NCBI GenBank assembly: GCA_026391735.1
Contig: JAPLDL010000003.1
Span: forward strand, 124,001 to 188,000
Source of the DNA: Bacteroidota bacterium
GTDB taxonomy: Bacteria; Bacteroidota; Bacteroidia; Bacteroidales; FEN-979
Reading direction: 5' to 3'
Length of the DNA stretch: 64,000 nt
Shown here: one piece after another, positions 23,835 to 33,743 of the stretch
How positions within the stretch are numbered: the stretch's first letter is position 1
How the letters are laid out: each line of letters opens with the position of its first letter
Position numbers and translations under genes: made by a program
The notes under the pieces: model-generated
The model's database searches: none
What the model was told of the DNA's origin: nothing
Seen by the model: only the letters and a program-made list of their open reading frames with translations

Positions 23835-26357
23835 CTACTTCACCTGAAGCTTCGCTGTAAGTCTTATGTCGGCGGATGAGCTGCCTGCCAGGATATCAAA
23901 ATTCCCGGGATCTGCTTTCCATTGGTGCAAATTTGTGTCGAAATAGGAAAATGACCGGCGATTCAGGTTAATATTCACAGTTTTCTCTTCCCCGGGCATC
24001 AGGCTGACCTTTGCAAACCCTTTTAGTTCTTTAACCGGATGGGGTACCCGGCTGTGATCATCAGAAACGTAAAGCTGAACTGTTTCACTTCCTTCTTTCT
24101 TGCCTGTATTTTTTACTTTCAGGGAGACAAGAAAGGTACCTCCCGGCTTTTCTTCAACCCTAAGGCCGGAATAGGAAAAAGTTGTATAAGATAATCCGAA
24201 CCCAAAAGGAAAAGTCGGCAAAAGTTTGTTTTTTTCGAGGTAACGATAGCCCACGAATATACTTTCATTGTAAGGAGCATCCAGGTCTTTATCCATATAA
24301 TGAGCATATGCCGGAGTCTGATCATACCCGCTGATAAATGAGAAAGGCAGTTTGGCCGAGGGATTGTGTTTCCCGAAAAGAATTTCCGCAACAGCGTTGC
24401 CACCTTCCTGTCCGGGGAAGAAAGCTTCAAGCAGGGCCGGGACTTTGTTCAGCCAGCGTTCGGTTATAACCGGTGTACCGGTATTGAGCACCACGATGGT
24501 TTTCGGATTGGCTTCGGCAACGGCTTTAATAAGCTCATCCTGGCTTCCGGGCAGGTTCAGGCCTCCCACACGGTCAAACCCTTCACTTTCAAAACTGTCG
24601 GAAGTGCCGGCAAAGATTATAGCAACATCTGATGTACGCGCAGCTTCCACTGCATCTGCTATCATGGCATTCCCTGCTTTTTTCTGTGGCAGGTCCCAAC
24701 CCATCATGAGCACAGCGCTGCCCCCGTTTTCATAATATTCAACTCTGATACTGTATGGCTTACCCGAAACGAGATCGATCTTCCCGGAGTCCACAGTGGT
24801 GCCGTGATCGGTCCAGTTGCTGATGATTTGCTTCCCGTCAATGAATAACCTCACTCCGTCATCACTTGCAGTATAAAAAGTATAGGCACGGGTCTCAGGA
24901 GGGGTGATCGTCCCGGACCACCTCACCGAATAATTATCCTTTCCAATCCCGGGGGCAGGAGGGTCATCCTCCCAGTTAAAATAAAGGTTCGAATCAATAC
25001 GTGTAAAAGCGAACTTGCCTTCAAGCTTGTCATTGGTGAAAAACTCGGCTTTCAGTCCCTTCCCTTTAACGCCTTCGGGACAAAGGAAGTCAGCCTTTAC
25101 CGGTATAAAACTCCAGGATCTTAATTCATCCCCCTGGGCAAATACTACCTGGGTGCCGCTGCCGGCCAATTTTTTAATGCCTTCAAGAGGCGAAATGCTG
25201 TAACAGGGATTAACTCTTGAACTGCCCCCTCCACCGACACGGCAAACAGCCGCGTTCGGACCGATCACGGCAATTTTCTTCAGTTTACCGGGCGTAAGTG
25301 GCAACAGTCCCTCCTGGTTTTTAAGGAGAACGATACTCTCCTCGGCAATTTCAAGGGCAAGTTTTTTATGTCCCTGCGATGTCAGAACCGTGGTATCGGG
25401 AATGAAATGCTTATCGAATAAACCGGCTTTGAATTTAACCCTCAGGATACGGCTCACTTTATCATTGATAGTTTCTTCTGAGACTTTGCCTTCTGTTATT
25501 GCTTTCTTAAGGTTAGCCATTGAAAAAACATCTCCTGTGGGCATCTCCAGATCCAGTCCGTTATTTGCTGCATTCATCGTGGAATGGGTGGAAACCCAGT
25601 CTGAGACCACAAGGCCTTTAAACCCCCAGTCATGTTTAAGAATATCGGTGAGCAGGACGTTATTTTCGCTGCACCACCATCCGTTGACTTTGTTATAAGC
25701 GCTCATGAGGGTATATACCCCAGCTTCTTTTACTGCAGCTTCAAACGAAGGCAGGTAGATCTCCCGCATCGCACGTTCATCGGCCAGCACATTAATTTCG
25801 GTGCGCTGCCATTCCTGGTTATTGAGGGCGAAATGCTTTACACTGGCTATCACATTCCGGGATTGCAGTGCTTTGATATAACTCACAGCAAGCCTGGAAG
25901 TAAGCCAGGGGTCTTCCCCATAACTCTCAAAATTTCTTCCGCCTGCAGGAAAACGGTGTATGTTAACACATGGGCCTAAGAGGTAATTCCGGCCATGGGC
26001 CTTTGTTTCCTCTGCAATGGCGACAGCAAATCGTGACACCAGGCTGGTGTCCCAGGTTGCCGCAACTGCAACCCCGCAAGGGAAAGAGGTTGATTTTCCC
26101 CAGCGAACCCCCAGCGGGCCGTCGGTCATTTTAAATGCCGGGATCCCCAGCCTGGCATTTTCCCTGGTATCAAAGCCTGTATCCCCTGTTCCGGAAAGCT
26201 GGTCGATCTTCTCATCAAGGGTCATTCTGCCAAGCAGGTCTTTGACCCTGGCTTCAACTCCGGCCTTCGGGTCTTTATAAACCTGTGAATATGCAAAATG
26301 GGGTACTTGCATGAATGCCAGAAACCAGCACAGGTAGAAAAATCTCTTGTTTGTCAT
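23835..26357 (-). CDS. GH3 beta-glucosidase with PA14 insertion
   Basis: An 840-residue glycoside hydrolase family 3 enzyme that releases terminal beta-linked glucose from oligosaccharides. It has a signal peptide (1-25), the (beta/alpha)8 domain with KH at 174-175 and the nucleophile Asp253 in VVSDW, an alpha/beta sandwich domain interrupted by a PA14 domain (about 435-570, KAEFFTNDKLEG onward), and a C-terminal fibronectin-III-like domain (about 750-835). PA14 insertions shape substrate length in this family. There is no lipobox, so it is probably periplasmic. It is the last gene of the glycan-utilization operon and would finish the breakdown. Confidence 0.95.
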   Translation of the reverse strand: MTNKRFFYLCWFLAFMQVPHFAYSQVYKDPKAGVEARVKDLLGRMTLDEKIDQLSGTGDTGFDTRENARLGIPAFKMTDGPLGVRWGKSTSFPCGVAVAATWDTSLVSRFAVAIAEETKAHGRNYLLGPCVNIHRFPAGGRNFESYGEDPWLTSRLAVSYIKALQSRNVIASVKHFALNNQEWQRTEINVLADERAMREIYLPSFEAAVKEAGVYTLMSAYNKVNGWWCSENNVLLTDILKHDWGFKGLVVSDWVSTHSTMNAANNGLDLEMPTGDVFSMANLKKAITEGKVSEETINDKVSRILRVKFKAGLFDKHFIPDTTVLTSQGHKKLALEIAEESIVLLKNQEGLLPLTPGKLKKIAVIGPNAAVCRVGGGGSSRVNPCYSISPLEGIKKLAGSGTQVVFAQGDELRSWSFIPVKADFLCPEGVKGKGLKAEFFTNDKLEGKFAFTRIDSNLYFNWEDDPPAPGIGKDNYSVRWSGTITPPETRAYTFYTASDDGVRLFIDGKQIISNWTDHGTTVDSGKIDLVSGKPYSIRVEYYENGGSAVLMMGWDLPQKKAGNAMIADAVEAARTSDVAIIFAGTSDSFESEGFDRVGGLNLPGSQDELIKAVAEANPKTIVVLNTGTPVITERWLNKVPALLEAFFPGQEGGNAVAEILFGKHNPSAKLPFSFISGYDQTPAYAHYMDKDLDAPYNESIFVGYRYLEKNKLLPTFPFGFGLSYTTFSYSGLRVEEKPGGTFLVSLKVKNTGKKEGSETVQLYVSDDHSRVPHPVKELKGFAKVSLMPGEEKTVNINLNRRSFSYFDTNLHQWKADPGNFDILAGSSSADIRLTAKLQVK

Positions 26358-26397
26358 TTTGACCTCCTGATTTATCTCTCCCGGTGATTTCCCCTCT

Positions 26398-26438
26398 GCT
26401 TGCCGCGGAATCCGGGGCCGGGGCTTGCCCCGGAATTC
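26398..26438 (-). repeat. Intercistronic GC-rich hairpin between GH30 and GH3 genes
   Basis: A perfect inverted repeat CCGGGGC-TT-GCCCCGG (26418-26433) with further partial pairing of the flanking GGAATCC and GGAATTC. There is no T run, so it is not a classic terminator; it may stabilise or divide the operon message. A similar pair of hairpins lies at 30728-30777. Confidence 0.6.
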
Positions 26439-26455
26439 ATACTATTAAATGATTT

Positions 26456-27922
26456 TTATTCTATGATCAGTGTTTGTATTGAATGCGGCAGGCTTGTTGT
26501 CTCCGCTGCCTGACCCGAGATCCATATACGGTATGGGATCTTGTCATTGCTCTGGTTCATAACGATCACAGCGATCTTCCCGTCGGTATTCAGAAAAGCA
26601 GTCGTAAGCAGCTGTCCGCGACTCGAAGCGCTGATAATCCGCTCTGCCCCCGGCCTGATAAATTTGGAGAAATGGCCTATATAATAAAATGAACTCAGGT
26701 AAGTCAATTCACCGGTATGGGTGTTTGCGTGGACCGGTGCAAAACAAAGATTCTGCACATGGTTGGGGCCTCCTGTTTCATCCAGCAGGATGTTCCAGTC
26801 GGTCCAGCCTTCAGTCCCGTTGTTAAAATCGTTGATCATTGAACGGCCGTATACTTCTCCCCATTTCCATTCATTCATTTTGTTGAATGTGAAACTCTCG
26901 GCACAGCCTTCGGTAAAGATAAGATGGGTATTCGGAAAGGCCTCGGCAACACGTTTTACATTGTCAAAGATCTTACCGCCCCCGGTCCAGTCCTCATACC
27001 AGTGAAATCCTATGCCCCAGACGTATTTTGCTGCTTCGGGATCACTTAGTATGATACTGGCCCTCTGGTAGATCAGGTCACGGTTATGGTCCCAGGCAAT
27101 CAGCTTTTTGTCGCCCAACCCTGCCTTCTGTAATGCCGGACCGAGGAAATTTTTAATATAATCCCTTTCCTCTTCGGCTGTATAAATACAGGATTCCCAG
27201 CTCTGCTTTGCCATGGGTTCGTTCTGCACTGTGATCCCCCAAACAGGTATTCCCTCTGCCTGATAAGCATTGATGAACTTCACGAAATAATCGGCCCAGC
27301 TCTGGTAGCAGGAGGGTTTGAGCTTACCTCCATGAAGCATATCATTATTGTCTTTCATCCAGGCCGGAGGGCTCCATGGACTTGCAAACAAGGTAAGCCT
27401 GCCTCCGGCTGCTGTAATAGCCTGTTTGATGAAAGGAATGCGGAATTCCTTGTCGTGGGCAATACTGAAGGATTTAAGGGACATATCATCCGCATTCACA
27501 TAAGTATAACTGCTGCTCGAAAAATCGCAACTGTGAATAGTGGTTCTTGCCAGGGTATACCCGATCCCTTTCTCAGCATCAAAATATTGTTGTAAAATCT
27601 CCTGTTGTTTTTCTTTGGGCAATTTTGCAAAAGTTTCGGCGGAAGCGTCAGTTAAAGCCCCGCCTATTCCGGTAATTGTCTGAAAAGTTTTAGACGGATC
27701 CACAAACACGCATGGCTGGGTTTCCAAAGGTTGTCCAAAAGGGATCATGAGCAATGTGTCGGTCATGGTGATCCTGTATTTTGTATTATCGGCTGTGGTA
27801 AATACCTTGACCTTTTTTGCTGGTACAACCTTTGCCCCCACAGGGCTGTTTCCGGCAATACCAGATAATGCCAGGAAAAAAATAATGCCTGATACCAGAA
27901 TACGATTTTTCATATCATTCAC
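26456..27922 (-). CDS. GH30 glycosidase (second copy in the locus)
   Basis: A 488-residue family 30 retaining glycosidase with a signal peptide (about 1-25). The (beta/alpha)8 core shows the acid/base Glu235 in TVQNEPMAKQ and the nucleophile Glu338 in LIFTEGC, plus the family segments GIGGALTDASAE and SPWSPPAWMKDN. The C-terminal part forms the beta-sandwich side domain of the family. Known GH30 activities include glucosylceramidase and endo-beta-1,6-glucanase; the locus context suggests a beta-glucan. It is 7 bases after the GH5 gene. A non-lipidated export signal suggests a periplasmic place. Confidence 0.93.
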   Translation of the reverse strand: MNDMKNRILVSGIIFFLALSGIAGNSPVGAKVVPAKKVKVFTTADNTKYRITMTDTLLMIPFGQPLETQPCVFVDPSKTFQTITGIGGALTDASAETFAKLPKEKQQEILQQYFDAEKGIGYTLARTTIHSCDFSSSSYTYVNADDMSLKSFSIAHDKEFRIPFIKQAITAAGGRLTLFASPWSPPAWMKDNNDMLHGGKLKPSCYQSWADYFVKFINAYQAEGIPVWGITVQNEPMAKQSWESCIYTAEEERDYIKNFLGPALQKAGLGDKKLIAWDHNRDLIYQRASIILSDPEAAKYVWGIGFHWYEDWTGGGKIFDNVKRVAEAFPNTHLIFTEGCAESFTFNKMNEWKWGEVYGRSMINDFNNGTEGWTDWNILLDETGGPNHVQNLCFAPVHANTHTGELTYLSSFYYIGHFSKFIRPGAERIISASSRGQLLTTAFLNTDGKIAVIVMNQSNDKIPYRIWISGQAAETTSLPHSIQTLIIE

Positions 27923-27929
27923 TTAGTTT

Positions 27930-30671
27930 CTATTGGACAATCAGTTTGGAACGGTATACCATTTCATCAGCCTGAACCTCCAGAAGGTAGAACCCCTTTG
28001 GCAGGTCACCCACGTATATTTTCTTTGGGTTTTCGGTGCCTGATAATTCTGTTTTTTTCACCAGGACTCCATTCATAGTTCGAAACAGCAGGGTTATTTT
28101 TTTAGCCACTGAAGTAGGCATCTCAATTCTGAGTTCTTCATTGGCGGGATTCGGGAAAACAGTAAACATACCATTGCTGATCTCCACAGTTCCTTCGCTT
28201 TTCTCGGTGAACCTGAACCAGTTCATGTTGAATTCGGGCTGGAGTATTGTTACCCTGAGCTTGCCTGTTCCTTCAGCCAGTGTGATCTCAGTAAAAATGC
28301 TTTTCCAGGTTTGCCAGCCTCCTGTAACGGGGATGTTTACAGTGCAGGTGTTAAGTATACCCCCGCTCTCATTCAGCTGCTGAACCTGGAGAATGCCTGC
28401 ATTGCTGTAACAAGCGATTCTCAACTCCAGGTTGTATTTAGCCGATTTCTTCACCCTGATGAGATACTCCAGATAATCCCCTTTATTGGTGTATCCAACA
28501 TCCTGTCCGCCCCCGGTATCTGTTGTTGTCTCAAGTTGTAACCCCTGGTTGAAGGAAAAAGTTTCAGCTTCAATTTTGCCTGGAATGGGGAGGTGAGCCG
28601 GTAAATTATTCTTCACGGGCAGGCCGTTGAAGTTTTCCAGAAAAGTTCCGTCGGTGGCACGTACATGGTTCCCGCTATAACTCAGGGTGATTGTATCGCC
28701 ATCATAAATATTCCGGTCAAGGCTCAGAATGACCTGGCATGGGTTGCCTGGGTTCATGGCAAACCCTGCGATATGAGCTGTGTCGCCGTTGACCCGACAA
28801 CTGAAGCCGGCGTCCGAAACTGTTGAATCGGCCAGCTTTTTGTTGAAACTTATTGTTATCGGCCCGGTCTCCTGGTATGTCTCGGCTGAAACAGCATGCA
28901 TAGGGACTTCAGCAAGTTTTTTACTGAGGGACAAGGCTATTAAGCCAAGATTTATTCCTCCTTTTTCAAACACCACTCTGAGTTTCTGAATGCCCTGATA
29001 AAGAATAACATCATTCACGCTGAGGTTGTTCCAGGTCTGGGTGCCTCCCGTGGAAGGCATTGAAATGATCCCGCTGACGTCGGAACGATTGACTGCAAGT
29101 TTAATTTTGGATCCGGTGAAGCCGGCATAACGAACCTTTAAATTATAAGCAGCAGTTGAATCAACATTCAGGGTGTACTGCAGCCATTCAGTATCGGCAG
29201 TCCAGCCTATATCGTACCCGTTGGAATTTACATCGGTATCCGAGCTGGATTCAATATCAACCCCGTCATTCCTGTAACTTCCCCCGTTGTTCCAGTTGGT
29301 ATACGTGCCGCTGCTTCCCGAGTAATTGGCTGTGTCGGTATCAAAATAGGCTTCACCGCATCTCCCAAGGTCGTAATCGGAAGCATGTATGATGCCGGGA
29401 GCATTTACATCAGCATAAGGCTTCGTCGTGGAATCATGGATCTGCCTGAACATTGCATCGGTCACATCTTTCTGATAGGTGCAATATTCATTTTTCGCAT
29501 TTGAAGCCATTTGCATCATAGTATAATATGCAAAACCCTGGGCTGGTTTTGTCCCCCCGTTATTCCAATAATCGAGCAGGGTTTGGTACTCGATTGTTTT
29601 TTTTATGGTCAGCGGGCCAACTACCGAGTTGATCTTTTTAAGGGGCCACCAGGACCACCCAATACCATTGTTCTCGGCCAGCTGAATGGCCGCGGTGAAC
29701 CATGGATTCGAATTTTCACCGGATTCCCCCAACCAGAGAGGGATGTTGTACTGGTTCCTGATGTTCAGCATACCCTGGATGGAATTCTGATCGTTGTAAT
29801 TCCAGTATTTATGAAAACTCACTACCATATTATTATCCCATGCAGGCAGAATGCCGTTGTAATTTCCGCCCCAGCAGTTCCCTTCGATAATGATCATATG
29901 CCGGGTATCGACTTTCCTGATCGTATCGGTAATACTGATCAGGAGTTGCCGCAAGGGGATATTGGTGGTTTCGGAACATCCGTTCTGGTTGGAACCTGTA
30001 AAGTTCCAGTTTGGTTCGTTTAGCAGATCATACCCGCCCACCCAGGGTTCATTGGCATAACGTTGTGCAAGTTTTTTCCATAATGCAATAGTTTTTATAC
30101 GGTTGGCATCGCTTTCCCAAAGTGACAGCTTAGCCGGGTCGCCATCGCAGATCGCATAATCATGTCCCTGTCCGCCAGGAGCCGCATGCAAATCAAGGAT
30201 AACATACATATGCCTGGCCGAACACCACCTGACCAGGCTGTCGGTCAGAGCAAAACCTTTTTCAAGCCAGGTTTGTTTACCGGATACCGGTTCTTCTTCT
30301 ATGGGCAGGGTAAACAGATTATAGTGCATCGGGAGCCTTACAGAATTAAACCCCCAGCTTGCCAGGGAATCGATATCCCTTTTTGTGCAATGGTTGGAAT
30401 GCCAGGCATCATAGAAGGCTTCAGTATTGGAAGCCCCGATAAGGTCTCTGATCTTCAGTTTTATCTCCCATTGCGCACTGGCAATACCGCTCATTTCCAT
30501 CATATAAGGTTCCTGGAGCATCCAGCCTCCAAGCCCAATGCCTCGTAAAATGACTTCCTGCTGATTGGTATCCACAATTTTCTTACCGCTTGTTTTCAGG
30601 AACTGAGCGGATGAGGGAAGGGTAACAATAAGCAATAGCAGTATTACAAGTAATATTCCCGGCTTTTTCAT
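27930..30671 (-). CDS. GH5 glycosidase with two CBM6 modules and T9SS sorting domain
   Basis: A 913-residue modular enzyme. Signal peptide 1-22; GH5 catalytic domain about 25-400 with acid/base Glu219 (LLNEPNW) and nucleophile Glu315 (WLGESGEN); a CBM6 module about 430-560; an Ig-like/SwmB-like spacer about 590-690; a second CBM6 module about 695-825; and a C-terminal type IX secretion sorting domain (about 835-913) with FPNPANEEL and GFYLLEV motifs. The last item sends it across the outer membrane to the cell surface or medium. It would cut the polymer outside the cell for SusC/SusD uptake. The GH5 substrate (for example beta-1,3- or beta-1,6-glucan) is inferred, not shown. Confidence 0.94.
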   Translation of the reverse strand: MKKPGILLVILLLLIVTLPSSAQFLKTSGKKIVDTNQQEVILRGIGLGGWMLQEPYMMEMSGIASAQWEIKLKIRDLIGASNTEAFYDAWHSNHCTKRDIDSLASWGFNSVRLPMHYNLFTLPIEEEPVSGKQTWLEKGFALTDSLVRWCSARHMYVILDLHAAPGGQGHDYAICDGDPAKLSLWESDANRIKTIALWKKLAQRYANEPWVGGYDLLNEPNWNFTGSNQNGCSETTNIPLRQLLISITDTIRKVDTRHMIIIEGNCWGGNYNGILPAWDNNMVVSFHKYWNYNDQNSIQGMLNIRNQYNIPLWLGESGENSNPWFTAAIQLAENNGIGWSWWPLKKINSVVGPLTIKKTIEYQTLLDYWNNGGTKPAQGFAYYTMMQMASNAKNEYCTYQKDVTDAMFRQIHDSTTKPYADVNAPGIIHASDYDLGRCGEAYFDTDTANYSGSSGTYTNWNNGGSYRNDGVDIESSSDTDVNSNGYDIGWTADTEWLQYTLNVDSTAAYNLKVRYAGFTGSKIKLAVNRSDVSGIISMPSTGGTQTWNNLSVNDVILYQGIQKLRVVFEKGGINLGLIALSLSKKLAEVPMHAVSAETYQETGPITISFNKKLADSTVSDAGFSCRVNGDTAHIAGFAMNPGNPCQVILSLDRNIYDGDTITLSYSGNHVRATDGTFLENFNGLPVKNNLPAHLPIPGKIEAETFSFNQGLQLETTTDTGGGQDVGYTNKGDYLEYLIRVKKSAKYNLELRIACYSNAGILQVQQLNESGGILNTCTVNIPVTGGWQTWKSIFTEITLAEGTGKLRVTILQPEFNMNWFRFTEKSEGTVEISNGMFTVFPNPANEELRIEMPTSVAKKITLLFRTMNGVLVKKTELSGTENPKKIYVGDLPKGFYLLEVQADEMVYRSKLIVQ

Positions 30672-30727
30672 CTTGGTTATACAGTTTATCAGAAACAGGT
30701 TTGAGAATCCTCAATCTCTCCGGGTCG

Positions 30728-30777
30728 ATTCCCCGCCTCTGGGGCGGAACCCGTTTCCAGGGCTTTTCCTGGGGTTA
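30728..30777 (-). repeat. Paired GC-rich hairpins between GH30 and GH5 genes
   Basis: Two adjacent inverted repeats: CCCC-GCCTCT-GGGG (around 30731-30744) and CCAGG-GCTTTT-CCTGG (around 30757-30772). They occupy the 114-base gap between two genes of the same operon and resemble the hairpin at 26398-26438 in place and composition. Confidence 0.5.
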
Positions 30778-30785
30778 ATACCATT

Positions 30786-32252
30786 TTATTTCCAGATAAC
30801 AGAAACAACAGAGTAGGCTGGAATGGAATAGTCAAAGTTTTTCGCACCCTGTTTCACAGAAAATGTTTTCATGGAAGAACTGTAATTAGTTACGACCAAA
30901 GCTTTTGAACCGTCCGGATTTTTGAATGCGACAGCTCCAATATTGTTCAGATTGGTTGGAATTGTTATTCCTGTTCTTGAAGCCCCTGGCCTGACAAATT
31001 TTGAAAAATGAATGATCGAATAGTAATCTTCATTATAAGTAACCAGACCACTGGATGTGTTGACCGTTACGACCCCGCGGCAGGTCGAGGAGTTGTTCGC
31101 GTGAGGAGCTCCGTACTGGTCCAGTGCGAGATTCCACATCAGGGCACATTTCGACCAGTTCTGGGTTGTTCCGATGAAAATGTTTTTCATGTTCCACATC
31201 AGGTTATCTGAGAAATTTGGTGCCCAGGTTCCGCCTGATATTTCTGTAAAATAGAGCCCTTTATCGGGGAAGGCAGTATGTACTGAGCTCATAGCCGATA
31301 CATCGCCTCCATAGCCATGAAATGCTGAACCTGTTACATACTGGCTTGCTCCGGCATTATTAAAGATGGAAATGGAATAGTTAATATTGTCCCAATTATG
31401 ATCATAAATAATGATCTTCGTTGAAATGCCGGCCGACTGGAATTTCGGTCCGAGGTGATCTTTGATAAACGAAGCCTCTTCATTGGATAACATGCTCATA
31501 CAAGGGTAAGAGGCTGCAGAGTAAAGTGGTTCGTTTTGAGGAGTGATGGCCGCGATGGTTATACCCTGGCTTTTCATTTGCTGGATGTACTTCACAAAGT
31601 AATCGGCATAAACATCGTAACAGTTTGTTTTCAGGCTTCCGCCGATCATGCTGCCGTTGGTTTTCATCCAGGCCGGCGGGCTCCAGGGGGACCCAAGCAG
31701 GGTGATCCCTGGGCTTATCTTCAGGATCTCTTTCAGCATGGGGATCACATCCTCAGTATCCCTTGACATGGTAAAATGTTCCAGGGTATAGTCAGTCTGG
31801 GCTGAGGTCGGAAGATCGTCATAAGAATAGGTTGAAACTGAAAAATCTGATGCGCCGATAGAAAGGCGCATGAATGAGATACCGGCTCCGTTGACCGTAT
31901 CAAACAGATTGGTCAGGACCGTTTGCCTCGCGCCATCGTTTAATTTCTGATGGAACAGGTAAGCCGATGATCCGGTCAGCGCCGCTCCGAAACCCTCGAT
32001 GGTCTGGAGCAGCGTTGCCGTATCAACAATAATTACAGGCCAGTTGGCAGAACCCTGCGACTTGATTGGCAGATCCGCTTCCCTGTTAAAGAGTTTGGAT
32101 TTATCGCCTTTGGTGAGCCACACTTTTGCAGTTACCGAGTCAACCGGGGTTGGCGGTACGGGTTCGGGCTGGCTTTTGCTTTTGCAGTTGAGCAGGAAAA
32201 CTAGGGAGCCCAGAAACAGTAATGGCAAAAATCGTGCAAAGTCCTTCCTCAT
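30786..32252 (-). CDS. GH30 glycosidase, lipoprotein
   Basis: The frame is open from 32288, but ATG 32252 (488 residues) avoids overlapping susD and starts right before a signal with lipobox FLLNC (Cys23). The mature enzyme is probably anchored on the outer membrane. Catalytic residues: acid/base Glu241 in TPQNEPLYSA and nucleophile Glu337 in LYFTEISGG; SPWSPPAWMKTNGSM is a family segment. It differs clearly from the other GH30 of the locus in sequence and location, suggesting one surface endo-enzyme and one periplasmic enzyme (inference). It follows susD by 13 bases. Confidence 0.94.
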   Translation of the reverse strand: MRKDFARFLPLLFLGSLVFLLNCKSKSQPEPVPPTPVDSVTAKVWLTKGDKSKLFNREADLPIKSQGSANWPVIIVDTATLLQTIEGFGAALTGSSAYLFHQKLNDGARQTVLTNLFDTVNGAGISFMRLSIGASDFSVSTYSYDDLPTSAQTDYTLEHFTMSRDTEDVIPMLKEILKISPGITLLGSPWSPPAWMKTNGSMIGGSLKTNCYDVYADYFVKYIQQMKSQGITIAAITPQNEPLYSAASYPCMSMLSNEEASFIKDHLGPKFQSAGISTKIIIYDHNWDNINYSISIFNNAGASQYVTGSAFHGYGGDVSAMSSVHTAFPDKGLYFTEISGGTWAPNFSDNLMWNMKNIFIGTTQNWSKCALMWNLALDQYGAPHANNSSTCRGVVTVNTSSGLVTYNEDYYSIIHFSKFVRPGASRTGITIPTNLNNIGAVAFKNPDGSKALVVTNYSSSMKTFSVKQGAKNFDYSIPAYSVVSVIWK

Positions 32253-32265
32253 GGTCAAAGAAGTA

Positions 32266-33732
32266 TTAATATCCGGGGTTCTGAACAAGTTTAGAGTTCT
32301 TGTCCATTTCCGATTGTGGAACGGGCCATACCAGCCTGTTTTGTGTGAGGTTATAGCCTATCTTCTGTCCGGTAGGGCCAACTGCATTGTTCATCACATC
32401 AATGGCCGTCCCTGTACGTTTGAGATCGAACCAGCGGTGAGCTTCAAAAGCAAGTTCAAGCCGGCGTTCTTTCGCGATAGCCAGGCGCATGGCATCCTGG
32501 GTGCTGGCCGATGTATTCACGAGCTTTGCCCTGGTCCTGATCCGGTTAACTATCGTGGCAGCTCCGGCTACATCGCCATTTTCGTTCAGGGCTTCGGCCT
32601 TCAGGAGAAGGACATCCGCCAGACGGTAAAAAATATAGTTTTGGTTACTTCCCACGGTAAAGTTCCTCCATTTGTTGATGAAAGGATAATGGTTCTGAGG
32701 ATAATTCGGATCAGACCATTTACCTGTTACATCAAGAAAGATCATGGAAGCATTTTTTCTTAACGTATCCCCTTCGGAATCGAAAGCAAACACCAGGTCA
32801 TTGGCCGGAAGATTGAACTTTTTCCAGTCCATGCCTCTGAAAATGGTCACACCCCAGTTGCCGTCGCTTGAACCTCCCGAATAGTTGATCTCAAAGATAG
32901 ATTCAGCGCAGTTCCTGTGTTGATTATCCCACAGATCATTATAGTTAGGCATCAAACTGTATCCTCCTGTAATAACGGCATCACAATATTGCGAGACCTT
33001 GTTCCAGTCGTGGGGTTCCTGGGTTGCATACACATAGGCTAACAGAGTATTCACTGCGCCAGTAGTTACATATCCCTTATTAGTTGCGGTTGCGGGGACT
33101 CTTGCCAGGGCTGTCTCAAGATCTGTGATAATCTGGGCAAAGATCTTATCCTTGGAAGTCCTGGGTGGAAAAAGCAGAGGGTAGATCTCTTCCAGGTTAC
33201 TTGCGCTGATGCTGGTAACTTCTTTGAGCTGAAGAGGTACATCTCCCCAAAGCTGGACCAGTTGGAAGTACATAAAAGCTCTGATAAAGGAGGCTTCGCC
33301 GATGATCTGACTTCTCCTGGCCTGGGTCAGTGAAGAATCAGGACATGAATGTGTGTTGTTGATGACCGAGTTTGTCTTGCCTATAGTGGAGTAAAGATAG
33401 GCCCAATCACGGCTCACATTCGTGTTGAGAGCATCCAGTTTCAGATCGTCGATCTGAAAATTGGCAGGGTTGTCGCCACCTGCGTAAGCGTCATCCGACT
33501 GGGCATCGCCGTTCACGAAATAATCAAGCTGGTAATACTCGTTCTTGAAATCGCCGTATGCACCTGCAAGAGCTGCTTCAACCTCCCCTGCGGTTTTATA
33601 TAAAACCGAATCGCTGCTGTTATTTTCTACTGCAATCCCCTGTGATACCGGCTGCAGATCAAGGAACTTTTTGCAGGATTGAAAGGAGACGGCTGCCAGT
33701 ATTAAAATGGAAATAATGAATATCTTTTTCAT
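32266..33732 (-). CDS. susD-like: SusD/RagB-type glycan-binding lipoprotein
   Basis: A 488-residue outer-membrane lipoprotein (lipobox SFQSC, Cys20) that covers the SusC channel and binds oligosaccharides. The helical TPR-like SusD fold shows in LAYVYATQEPHDWNKVSQYCDAVI and the family-typical C-terminal segments INRIRTRAKL and KERRLELAFEAHRWFDLKRTG. It follows the susC-like gene by 11 bases, the usual arrangement. Confidence 0.96.
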   Translation of the reverse strand: MKKIFIISILILAAVSFQSCKKFLDLQPVSQGIAVENNSSDSVLYKTAGEVEAALAGAYGDFKNEYYQLDYFVNGDAQSDDAYAGGDNPANFQIDDLKLDALNTNVSRDWAYLYSTIGKTNSVINNTHSCPDSSLTQARRSQIIGEASFIRAFMYFQLVQLWGDVPLQLKEVTSISASNLEEIYPLLFPPRTSKDKIFAQIITDLETALARVPATATNKGYVTTGAVNTLLAYVYATQEPHDWNKVSQYCDAVITGGYSLMPNYNDLWDNQHRNCAESIFEINYSGGSSDGNWGVTIFRGMDWKKFNLPANDLVFAFDSEGDTLRKNASMIFLDVTGKWSDPNYPQNHYPFINKWRNFTVGSNQNYIFYRLADVLLLKAEALNENGDVAGAATIVNRIRTRAKLVNTSASTQDAMRLAIAKERRLELAFEAHRWFDLKRTGTAIDVMNNAVGPTGQKIGYNLTQNRLVWPVPQSEMDKNSKLVQNPGY

Positions 33733-33743
33733 AATACTAAAAA

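Noticed and set aside
26398-26438. Intrinsic terminator splitting the glycan operon
   Set aside because: The hairpin is GC-rich but has no T run on the minus strand; recorded as an intercistronic hairpin instead.
31999-32763. Plus-strand frame of 254 codons across the GH30/SusD boundary
   Set aside because: Antisense shadow of two well-supported genes.
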